Assembly (NCBI GenBank): GCA_902799045.1
Contig: CADBZH010000002.1
Span: forward strand, 186,001-250,000
Source of the DNA: an uncultured Eubacteriales bacterium
Lineage (GTDB): Bacteria > Bacillota > Clostridia > Christensenellales > Aristaeellaceae
Direction of reading: 5' to 3'
DNA length: 64,000 bases
The translations under genes were made by a program, and so were the position numbers. The notes below the pieces were generated by a model. The model searched no databases. It saw only the letters and a list, made by a program, of their open reading frames with translations, and was not told the DNA's origin. This document shows positions 17,712 to 24,918 of the stretch, piece after piece; position 1 is the stretch's first letter, and the number at the start of each line of letters is the position of its first letter.

Positions 17712-17739
17712 ATTATAACACACCCGCGACATTTTTCAA
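17712..17739 (-). promoter_or_regulatory. Sigma-A promoter for the DHH-GGDEF pair
   Basis: TTGAAA, 16 bp, then TATAAT on the minus strand, about 35 bp upstream of the DHH start. Confidence 0.7.
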
Positions 17740-17811
17740 CCATAATCTGATGAAATCCACCCACACATTGCGCTCCACGCATTTGTTTACAAAAAAAGCA
17801 AAGGGAAAGCC

Positions 17812-17840
17812 TTGACGCAGCGCTGCAAAGCGCCTATTAT
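17812..17840 (+). promoter_or_regulatory. Sigma-A promoter for the lysA-type gene
   Basis: TTGACG, 17 bp, then TATTAT on the plus strand, 25 bp before the ATG at 17866. The leader is too short for a lysine riboswitch. Confidence 0.75.
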
Positions 17841-17865
17841 GGAGCGAGAATGGAGTTGAATAATT

Positions 17866-19131
17866 ATGCAAAAGATGCCGTTCGTCAGCTTTGAAAAGCT
17901 GCAGGAGATCACCGCTCAATACCCCACCCCGTTTCACCTGTATAACGAGGCGGGCATTCGCCGCACCGCGCGAGAGTTGAAGGATGCCTTCTCCTGGAAC
18001 GGCGGCTTCAGGGAATACTTTGCCGTGAAGGCCTGCCCGAACCCCTTCATCCTGAAGATCCTGAAGGAAGAGGGCTGCGGCGTGGACTGCGCGTCCATGG
18101 CGGAGCTGAAGATGGTGGAGGCGCTGGGCTTCAAGGGCGATGAGATCATGTTTTCCTCCAACGAGACGCCCGCGGAGGAATACGAGTACGCCCGCAAGCT
18201 GGACGCCATCATCAACCTTGACGACATCACCCACATCGATTTCCTGGCGAAGCACGGCGGCCTGCCTGAGCGCATCTGCCTGCGCTACAACCCCGGTGGA
18301 GAGCTGCTGATCGGCTCGGTATACATGGGCCAGCCGGACGCGTCGAAGTTCGGCATGACCAAGCAGCAGATCTTCTCGGCGGTGCAGCGGCTGATGCAGC
18401 TGGGCGTGAAGCGCTTCGGCCTGCACGCGCTGCTGGCCTCCAACGCCGCGGACAACAACTACTACCCCGCCAACGCCTCGATCCTGTTCGACCTGGCGAT
18501 CGAGCTGCGGCGGAAGCTGGGCGCGAAGCTGTTCATGGTGAACCTGTCCGGCGGCATCGGCATCCCCTACCTGCCGGAGCAGACCATGCCGGACATCCAC
18601 CTGATCGGCGCGTCCATTCGCGAAACCTTCGGCAAGCAGATGAGCGCCGACGGCTTGGGAGAGGTCGCCCTGGCGACGGAGCTGGGCCGCTTCATGACCG
18701 GCCCCCACGGCTGCCTGGTGGCCCGCGCCATTCATAAAAAGCACATCTACAAGGAGTACATCGGCCTGGACGCCTGCGCCGTGAACCTGATGCGTCCGGC
18801 CATCTACGACGCCTATCACCACATCACCGTCTCCGGCAAGGAGGACGCGCTGTGCGATCACGTGTACGACGTCGTCGGCTCCCTTTGCGAGAACAACGAC
18901 AAATTCGCCGTGGACCGCGCCCTGCCGCAGATCGACGACGGCGACCTGGTAATCATCCACGACACCGGCGCGCACGGCTATTCCATGGGCTACAACTACA
19001 ACGGCAAGCTGAAGAGCGCGGAAATCCTGCTGCATGAGGACGGCAGCTTCGACATGATCCGCCGGGCCGAAACCATCCGGGATTACTTCGCCACCTTCGA
19101 CTTCTGCGACATCCTCGACGGCGTACAGTAA
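17866..19131 (+). CDS. lysA: PLP-dependent decarboxylase, diaminopimelate decarboxylase type
   Basis: The 421-residue protein has a type III (alanine racemase-like) PLP barrel. The cofactor lysine is K55 in YFAVKACPN. SGGIGIPYLPE supplies the phosphate loop region near residue 228, and the C-terminal GLDACAVNLMRPAIYDAYHH resembles the cysteine-containing active-site segment of diaminopimelate decarboxylases. The last step of lysine synthesis is the likeliest role, but carboxynorspermidine or arginine decarboxylase relatives share these motifs. GGAG lies ten bases upstream of the ATG. It is monocistronic with its own promoter and faces the spoIIA operon. Confidence 0.82.
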   Translation: MQKMPFVSFEKLQEITAQYPTPFHLYNEAGIRRTARELKDAFSWNGGFREYFAVKACPNPFILKILKEEGCGVDCASMAELKMVEALGFKGDEIMFSSNETPAEEYEYARKLDAIINLDDITHIDFLAKHGGLPERICLRYNPGGELLIGSVYMGQPDASKFGMTKQQIFSAVQRLMQLGVKRFGLHALLASNAADNNYYPANASILFDLAIELRRKLGAKLFMVNLSGGIGIPYLPEQTMPDIHLIGASIRETFGKQMSADGLGEVALATELGRFMTGPHGCLVARAIHKKHIYKEYIGLDACAVNLMRPAIYDAYHHITVSGKEDALCDHVYDVVGSLCENNDKFAVDRALPQIDDGDLVIIHDTGAHGYSMGYNYNGKLKSAEILLHEDGSFDMIRRAETIRDYFATFDFCDILDGVQ

Positions 19132-19146
19132 TGGGGAATTTGCCTG

Positions 19147-19190
19147 TGATGACAGGGATTGCGATACGCTGACATCCTGAGCGAAGCGAT
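19147..19190. repeat. Degenerate palindromic repeat, family A half copy
   Basis: TGATGACAGGGATTGCG and GACATCCTGAGCGAAGCGA match the centre and right arm of family A, but the left GATCCTTCGC arm is lost. Confidence 0.65.
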
Positions 19191-19199
19191 CATTTCAGA

Positions 19200-19237
19200 A
19201 CAACAGACCATAGTCTGTACAGACTATGGTCTGTTGT
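19200..19237. repeat. 38-bp perfect palindrome between lysA and sigF
   Basis: Arms ACAACAGACCATAGTCTG (19200-19217) and CAGACTATGGTCTGTTGT (19220-19237) are exact reverse complements around TA. Degenerate half-units follow at about 19251-19276 (CAGTCTGTT, TAGACTACGGTCGGTT). There is no T-run on either side, so it is not a standard intrinsic terminator, although it separates convergent genes. Confidence 0.9.
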
Positions 19238-19279
19238 ATTATGGACTTCAGTCTGTTTTTGTATAGACTACGGTCGGTT

Positions 19280-20008
19280 TCAGGAATCCGTTCCGGCCAA
19301 CACCCGCATGCGCTTGAGGATGCGGCTCTCCATCCGGGAGACCTGTACCTGGGAGATGCCCATATCCCGGGCGATCTGCGTCTGGGTGTGGGCCTTAAAG
19401 TAGCGGCGGACGATCAGCAGGCGCTCCTCGTCGCTCAGATCGCGCAGCAGCTTTGAGAGCGTCAGTCGGGCGTCCACCGCCGCCATCGGCTCTGTGCCGA
19501 CGACATCCTTCAAGCACAGCCCGTCCTCCCCGCCCACCGGCTCGTCCAGCGAGCGCACGCGTCCGCGGCTGTTCAGCGCCAGCAGCACGTCCTCCCGATC
19601 CAGCCCCAGCGCCTCTGAGATTTCCTGCAGGGACGGCTGGCACCCGTGCTCCGACTCATACCCCTGAAGAAAGGCTTCCACCTGACGCGCGCGCTCATGG
19701 ATGGTGCGCGAGACGTGGATCGGCCCGTCGTCCCTCAAATAGCGGCGGATCTCACCCATGATGACAGGCACCGCATAGGTGGAAAAGCGCACGGAATACG
19801 CCGGATCAAAGCGATCCACCGCCTTCAGAAGCCCGATGCAGCCGTATTGAAACAGATCCTCATACTCCGCGCCGCGTCCCACAAAGCGCCTGACGATGAA
19901 CTTCACCAGCGGCAGGTTCTCCCGCACCAGCTCTTCCCGGGCCTGCAGGTCACCGTTGTGCGCCCGAATCAGCTTTTCCGGCGCGCTTTGGTAGGGCTGC
20001 TCGCTCAC
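19280..20008 (-). CDS. sigF: Sporulation sigma factor SigF
   Basis: SigF is the first forespore-specific sigma factor. The 242-residue protein has region 2 (LVRENLPLVKFIVRRF, EYEDLFQYGCIGLLKAVDRFDP, FSTYAVPVIMGEIRRYLRD), region 3 and a region 4 helix-turn-helix ending TQTQIARDMGISQVQVSRME. The YxDLFQxGxIGLxKAxxRFD core is typical of SigF/SigG. It overlaps spoIIAB by 4 bp, the classic third gene of the operon. SpoIIAB would hold it inactive until SpoIIAA is dephosphorylated. SigG is the only close alternative, and the operon context excludes it. Confidence 0.97.
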   Translation of the reverse strand: MSEQPYQSAPEKLIRAHNGDLQAREELVRENLPLVKFIVRRFVGRGAEYEDLFQYGCIGLLKAVDRFDPAYSVRFSTYAVPVIMGEIRRYLRDDGPIHVSRTIHERARQVEAFLQGYESEHGCQPSLQEISEALGLDREDVLLALNSRGRVRSLDEPVGGEDGLCLKDVVGTEPMAAVDARLTLSKLLRDLSDEERLLIVRRYFKAHTQTQIARDMGISQVQVSRMESRILKRMRVLAGTDS

Positions 20009-20463
20009 GCCCGTCGCGGGAGCGAATCGTCCCGCGATAGCAGGCGCTTGGTGAGCCGCACGGCGGTGCCCTGCCCCGGCGCGCTGCGCACGTCCACGCC
20101 GTCCATGAAGCTCTCCATCACGGTAAAGCCCATGCCGGAGCGCTCCTCGCCACCGGTGGTGAAAAAGGGCTGGCGCGCGCGCTGCACGTCCTCGATGCCC
20201 TTGCCATCGTCGGCCACGTCGATGATCACCGTGCCGTCCCTGTCATAGCGGCCCAGCACACGCACCATCCCCTTTCCGTTCGGATAGGCGTGAACGATGG
20301 CGTTGGTGACGGCCTCGGATACGGCGGTGCGGATGTCCGCCAGCGCCTCCATGGTCGGGTCCAGCGGCAGCAGAAACCCGCTGACCGCCAGCCTTGCGAA
20401 GGCCTCGTTTTCCGCAAGGGACGAAAACTCCAGCCGCATTTCATTGATCCATTCCACGTTCAT
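20005..20463 (-). CDS. spoIIAB: Anti-sigma F factor SpoIIAB
   Basis: SpoIIAB is a GHKL-fold serine kinase that binds SigF and phosphorylates SpoIIAA. The 152-residue protein has the N box AVSEAVTNAIVHAYP near residues 47-61, the G1 box DVADDGKGIEDV near 89 and G2 RSGMGFTVMESF near 112. Its length is normal. It starts 6 bp after spoIIAA and overlaps sigF by ATGA, which supports coupled translation to keep the proteins in ratio. Confidence 0.97.
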   Translation of the reverse strand: MNVEWINEMRLEFSSLAENEAFARLAVSGFLLPLDPTMEALADIRTAVSEAVTNAIVHAYPNGKGMVRVLGRYDRDGTVIIDVADDGKGIEDVQRARQPFFTTGGEERSGMGFTVMESFMDGVDVRSAPGQGTAVRLTKRLLSRDDSLPRRA

Positions 20464-20469
20464 TCCCCC

Positions 20470-20775
20470 TCACGACATGCGCTCCACCAGCGAATAGAGC
20501 CCGGCCATGTTGAAAATGCGGTCGATCCGCGCGTTCGAGCCGATCACCGCCACGCTGCCGCCCCGCCGGGCCATGCGCTTGTAGCGGCCGATCACCAGCC
20601 CGATGCCGCTGCTGTCCATGAATTCCAGAGCACTCACGTCCAGCAGCAGCCGTGTCACGCCCGTCTCGTCGATCAGCGCGTCCAGCTCACCCCGCAGCCG
20701 CGTCGCCGCGCTGTGGTCCAGCTCGCCGGAGAGGCGCGCGACCAGCGCGTTCCCCTTCCTCTCATAAAAAAGCAT
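20470..20775 (-). CDS. spoIIAA: Anti-anti-sigma factor SpoIIAA
   Basis: A 101-residue STAS-domain protein. The phosphorylated serine lies in MDSSGIGLV (Ser55/Ser56), at the expected place. Unphosphorylated SpoIIAA displaces SigF from SpoIIAB. GGAGGGTGGG precedes the ATG. It leads the spoIIA operon behind a sigma-H-like promoter. SpoIIE, the phosphatase that activates it, is not in this window. Confidence 0.96.
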   Translation of the reverse strand: MLFYERKGNALVARLSGELDHSAATRLRGELDALIDETGVTRLLLDVSALEFMDSSGIGLVIGRYKRMARRGGSVAVIGSNARIDRIFNMAGLYSLVERMS

Positions 20776-20805
20776 GGAATCCCACCCTCCTGATCTGGAG
20801 AATAG

Positions 20806-20834
20806 GGTTCCATGCCCGTTCAGTCGAATCCTGC
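20806..20834 (-). promoter_or_regulatory. Sigma-H-like promoter of the spoIIA operon
   Basis: On the minus strand GCAGGATTC, 12 bp, then ATGGAAC fits the sigma-H pattern (RnAGGAwWW, 11-12 bp, RnnGAAT) with one mismatch in the -10. It ends 30 bp before spoIIAA, in the gap after the FtsH-like gene. In Bacillus this operon is read by sigma-H with Spo0A. I did not find a clear 0A box. Confidence 0.5.
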
Positions 20835-20850
20835 CTCGGATTTGGTCTTG

Positions 20851-22398
20851 TTATGCCGATTCCCGTCTTTCGGTCGACAGGCGGGCGTCCAGGATGCCCT
20901 CCGCCACCGCGCCGTCCAGGGCTTCCGCCTCGATCAGCGTGTCCGCCAGGGCCATCACGGCGTCCCGATTCGCGTCCAGCAGCTCAAGCGTTCGCCGATA
21001 GAGCCCGTCCAGCAGCGTCCTTACACTCTGGGAGGCGTCTGTGACGCCGCCGACGGCCCGGTTCAGGGCGGCGAGGGATACCGCCGGCTCCCCCGCCATG
21101 CCCAGCTCCGACACCATCGAGGCGGCGATCTCCGTCGCGCGGGCGATGTCGCTCGAGGCCCCTGCGGTCAGCGCGTCCTCTCCGAAGGCCAGCTGTTCGG
21201 CGGCGCGTCCCGCCAGCAGGACGCAGATCTGGTTTTCCAGATGCCGCCTGCCGACCATCACGCGCTCCCGCGGCACGCACAGGTTGTAGCCCGCCGCGCC
21301 GCGGCCTGCCGGAAGGATGCTCACCCGCGTCAGGCGGTTTTCCGGCGAAAGGAGCCGACTGGCGACGGCGTGCCCCGCTTCATGGATGGCGATGATCCGG
21401 CTCTCCGCTTCATTGGCGGCGCTGGCGCGATCCTCCCCCGCGACGATCTTCAGATACGCCGCCTGCAGGTCCGCTTCCTCGATGTGCTCCGCGTCCCGGT
21501 TGGCGGCCAGCAGCGCCGCCTCGTTCATCAGGTTTTCCAGTCCCGCGCCGGAAAAACCCACCGTCTGCATGGCCAGCGCCTCGAGCCGAACCGCCCCGGA
21601 CAGCGGCTTGTTCGCGCTGTGCAGGCGCAGGATGCTCAGCCGCTCCGCGCGTCCCGGCAGGCCCACCTCGATCTGCCGGTCGAAGCGGCCAGGGCGAAGC
21701 AGCGCCGGGTCCAGCGTCTCCGCGCGGTTCGTGGCGGCCACGACGATGATCCCTTCACCGCTGTAGAAGCCGGACATCTCGCTCAAAAGCGCGTTCAGCG
21801 TCTGGTCGCGCTCGTCGGAGGCGGCTTCGTCTCTGCGCTTGCCCAGCGCGTCGATCTCGTCGATGAAGATCACGCACCTGCCGGCCTTTCGCGCCTTTTT
21901 GAACAGCTCGCGCACGCGCCCCGCGCCGACGCCCACGTATTTTTCCACGAAATCCGAGCCGGAGAGCGCGAAGAACGGCACGCCCGCCTCCCCGGCCAGC
22001 GCCCGCGCCAGCAGTGTCTTGCCGGTCCCCGGCGGGCCGTAGAGCAGCACGCCCTTCGGCATCCGCGCGCCGTAGCGGGCGTATTTCCGCGGGTCCATCA
22101 GGTAATCGCGCAGCTCGGTCAGGCTCCGAAGGGCCGGCTCGTTGGCCGCAACGCTTGAAAAATCGCAGGTCTGCCTGACGGCCTCCTCCACCGCCCCATG
22201 GGTGGCCAGGGCAGCGGCGCGGTCCCTGGCAGAGCGCAGCAGCACCGTCGCGATGAAGCCCGCGAGGGCAATGAATATGAATACCTGGGCCAGCGTCGCC
22301 CGGGACTGCGCCGCGCTGTCCACCGTCAGGGAGAGCAGCATGCCGCCCAGGGCCGCCGCCAGCGTCAGCGCCGTGAGCACGCCGTGCCATCGCTTCAT
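20851..22398 (-). CDS. Shortened FtsH-like membrane AAA metalloprotease
   Basis: From ATG 22398 the protein has 515 residues, against 600-650 for ordinary FtsH. Two membrane segments (about 6-26 and 37-55) are separated by only some ten residues, so the usual extracytoplasmic domain is absent. The AAA module is complete: GPPGTGKT, the pore loop DFVEKYVGVGAGRVRELF, VIFIDEIDALGKRR and LLRPGRFDRQIEVGLPGR. The protease has the zinc site HEAGH and the third-ligand segment SSDIARATEIA. It should degrade membrane and regulatory proteins. It lies directly upstream of spoIIAA in the same direction; B. subtilis FtsH is needed for sporulation, but a link here is inference. Confidence 0.9.
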   Translation of the reverse strand: MKRWHGVLTALTLAAALGGMLLSLTVDSAAQSRATLAQVFIFIALAGFIATVLLRSARDRAAALATHGAVEEAVRQTCDFSSVAANEPALRSLTELRDYLMDPRKYARYGARMPKGVLLYGPPGTGKTLLARALAGEAGVPFFALSGSDFVEKYVGVGAGRVRELFKKARKAGRCVIFIDEIDALGKRRDEAASDERDQTLNALLSEMSGFYSGEGIIVVAATNRAETLDPALLRPGRFDRQIEVGLPGRAERLSILRLHSANKPLSGAVRLEALAMQTVGFSGAGLENLMNEAALLAANRDAEHIEEADLQAAYLKIVAGEDRASAANEAESRIIAIHEAGHAVASRLLSPENRLTRVSILPAGRGAAGYNLCVPRERVMVGRRHLENQICVLLAGRAAEQLAFGEDALTAGASSDIARATEIAASMVSELGMAGEPAVSLAALNRAVGGVTDASQSVRTLLDGLYRRTLELLDANRDAVMALADTLIEAEALDGAVAEGILDARLSTERRESA

Positions 22399-22433
22399 GA
22401 AAACACCCCGTTTGTCAACGTGATCGTACATAT

Positions 22434-22462
22434 ATTCTAACCGCCGACCACACGTTTGTCCA
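22434..22462 (-). promoter_or_regulatory. Sigma-A promoter for the FtsH-like gene
   Basis: TGGACA, 17 bp, then TAGAAT on the minus strand, 36 bp before the ATG at 22398. Confidence 0.6.
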
Positions 22463-22542
22463 CGCGTAACTTCTGGCAAAAGTGACTATTTCAGCCGATG
22501 CTGGGAATACTTTGTACGAATGACATGAGACGGGATGGTTGC

Positions 22543-24918
22543 ATGAAGAGAAAGATATGGATCGGCGTCGCCGCGGCTCTGGGCATCGCCCTGGCGGCGC
22601 TCATCTGGCGGCTTGATTTCCCCCACTGGCAAAAGCTGGATTTGTCAAAGATCACGGACATGCCGGGCACCACCACGGTGTTTGCCGCGAACGGCGAGGC
22701 CGTTGGCGCGCTGAACGGCGGCGAAAACCGCGTCTGGATCCCGCTGTCCCAGGTGCCACAGGACGTTCAAAACGCCTTCATCGCGGCGGAAGACCTGCGC
22801 TTCTACCGCCACCACGGCGTGGATTTCTATCGCCTGATGGGGGCGCTCTGGCAGGACGTGCGCACGCTCAGCTATGCCCAGGGGGCGTCCACGATCACCC
22901 AGCAGCTGGTGAAGCTGACCCACCTGACCCAGACCAAGACGCTCTCCCGCAAGGCGCAGGAAATCGTCCTGGCGCTGCAGCTGGAGCGCGTCATGGACAA
23001 GTCGGGCATCCTGGAGGCCTACCTGAACGCCGTGTACTTCGGGCACGGCGCCTATGGCGTGGAAGCCGCGGCGCAGACCTATTTCGGCAAATCCGTGCCG
23101 GAGCTGACGATCGCCGAAGGGGCGCTATTGGCGGGGATCATCAAGTCGCCCAGCACCTATGCGCCCCACCTGAACCCGGACAAATCCGTCGCCCGGCGCA
23201 ACGCCATCCTCGACACGATGTGCGTCAACGGCTTCATCACCGAGCGCCAGCGCGACAAGGCCCGCCAGGAGGCGCTGAAGCTCGCGATGGACGATGGCGA
23301 GGGGCAGTATGCCTGGTACCTGGACGCGGTGCTTGACGAGGCGTCCAGGCTCCTGAGCGCCTCCGCGGACGAGGTGATCGCGGGCGGCTACAAAATCCAC
23401 ACAGGTCTCGACCCGAGGCTGCAAGGTGAAGCGGAGGCGCTGTTTAAAGACAGCGAAAACTTCCCCGAGGGCACGGCGGACGGCACGCCGGTGCAGGCGG
23501 CGCTGGTGGCGCTGGACACCGGAAGCGGCGCGATTCGCGCGGTGATCGGCGGGCGCAGCCACGATGTGCAGCGGGGCCTGAACCGCGCCACTCAGGCCAG
23601 GCGCCAGCCCGGGTCCGCGTTCAAGCCCGTCTCCACCTATGCCGCCGCCGTGGACGCCTACGGCTATCTGCCCAGCTCCATCGTGGACGACACGCCGCGC
23701 ACCTTCGCGGGCGGCTACACCCCCGGCAACGCCGGCGGCGCGACCTATGGGCGGGTCACGCTCCGGGAAGCGCTCTCGCGGTCGCTGAACATCGCCACGG
23801 TGGCTCTGGCGGACAGCATCGGCACCCCGGCCCTGCGCGCCTACGCCCAGCGCTTCGGGCTGGAGCTGTCGCCAAAGGACGTGAACCTTTCGCTCGCCCT
23901 GGGAAGCCTCACCGACGGCGTCTCCCCCGCCGACCTCGGTGCGGCCTACTGCGCCCTGGCCAACGGCGGCAGCCGGGTCACGGCCCACGCAATCGAATCC
24001 ATCGAGGACGCGGACGGTCGCGTGGTGTATCGCGCGCCGGCGGACGGCGAAAGGGCCGTCTCCCCGGAGACGGCCTACCTCATCACCGACATGCTCAAAA
24101 CCGCCGCCAGCTCCGGCAGCGCCAGGGCGCTGAGCGCCTGCGGCATCCCCGTCGCCGGAAAGACCGGCACCGTGGCGGAGGGCGATTCGGGCACCCGGGA
24201 TATCTGGACGGTCGCCTACACGCCGCGGGTCGCCCTCGCCGTCTGGATGGGCTACGATACCCCCGACAAGGCGCACGCACTGCCCGTCTCCGCGGGTGGC
24301 AGCGGCTATCCGGCGCGGCTGTGCGCCGTGTTCCTCGGGGCTGCAGGACTCGAAGCAGCGGAATTTCAGCGCCCGGAGGGCGTGCGAACGGCGCTGATCG
24401 ACGCGCTGGCCCTTGAAAACGAAAGGTCCGTACGCCTGAGCACGGACCGGACCCCCGAAGCCTACACGCTTCGGGAGCTGTTTCGCGCGGGTGAATTGCC
24501 CGTCGCGTTTTCGGAAAACTGGGTCGCGCCGAAGCCCGTGGAGGACTTTCGGCTGTTGACCGGCCCGGGCGAGATGCCGGTGCTGGCGTTCACAGTACAG
24601 GAGACGAACGCCGAGTACGTGATCCTTCGAACCGTCGGCGGCGCAAGCAAGGAACTCGCGGCGCTGCGCGGCGGGGTCGGCGAAGAGCTTCGCTTCGCGG
24701 ACGACACGCACGACCTTTCGCAGCTGGCCGAATACGCGCTGCTGCCGAGGAACGCGCTGCTCTATGAGGCGGGCGAGCTGCTGACCGGGCCGGTAGCGGG
24801 GCCTGTGAAGTACGCGCCGGGCGGGCTTCTGAACCAAATGATGGGCGTCGGCACAGCCGAAGCCACGCCGACGCCCGCGGAAATTGAATATGAGCCGGAT
24901 CAATCGCTGTTCAGCTGA
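22543..24918 (+). CDS. Class A penicillin-binding protein
   Basis: A bifunctional peptidoglycan synthase of 791 residues from ATG 22543 (the frame is open 45 bp further up). A signal anchor spans residues 5-20. The GT51 glycosyltransferase follows: AAEDLRFYRHHGVDFYRL with the catalytic glutamate near residue 83, ASTITQQLVK and LERVMDKSGILEAYLN. The transpeptidase has SxxK in GSAFKPVSTY, SxN in SRSLNIAT and KTG in AGKTGTVAEG. The last 150 residues are an uncharacterised tail. It acts at the outer face of the membrane. Its end overlaps the convergent clpC end by 19 bp. Confidence 0.95.
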   Translation: MKRKIWIGVAAALGIALAALIWRLDFPHWQKLDLSKITDMPGTTTVFAANGEAVGALNGGENRVWIPLSQVPQDVQNAFIAAEDLRFYRHHGVDFYRLMGALWQDVRTLSYAQGASTITQQLVKLTHLTQTKTLSRKAQEIVLALQLERVMDKSGILEAYLNAVYFGHGAYGVEAAAQTYFGKSVPELTIAEGALLAGIIKSPSTYAPHLNPDKSVARRNAILDTMCVNGFITERQRDKARQEALKLAMDDGEGQYAWYLDAVLDEASRLLSASADEVIAGGYKIHTGLDPRLQGEAEALFKDSENFPEGTADGTPVQAALVALDTGSGAIRAVIGGRSHDVQRGLNRATQARRQPGSAFKPVSTYAAAVDAYGYLPSSIVDDTPRTFAGGYTPGNAGGATYGRVTLREALSRSLNIATVALADSIGTPALRAYAQRFGLELSPKDVNLSLALGSLTDGVSPADLGAAYCALANGGSRVTAHAIESIEDADGRVVYRAPADGERAVSPETAYLITDMLKTAASSGSARALSACGIPVAGKTGTVAEGDSGTRDIWTVAYTPRVALAVWMGYDTPDKAHALPVSAGGSGYPARLCAVFLGAAGLEAAEFQRPEGVRTALIDALALENERSVRLSTDRTPEAYTLRELFRAGELPVAFSENWVAPKPVEDFRLLTGPGEMPVLAFTVQETNAEYVILRTVGGASKELAALRGGVGEELRFADDTHDLSQLAEYALLPRNALLYEAGELLTGPVAGPVKYAPGGLLNQMMGVGTAEATPTPAEIEYEPDQSLFS

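Noticed and set aside
17678..17865. Possible lysine riboswitch upstream of the lysA-type gene
   Set aside because: The promoter lies 25 bp from the start codon, leaving no room for a structured leader.
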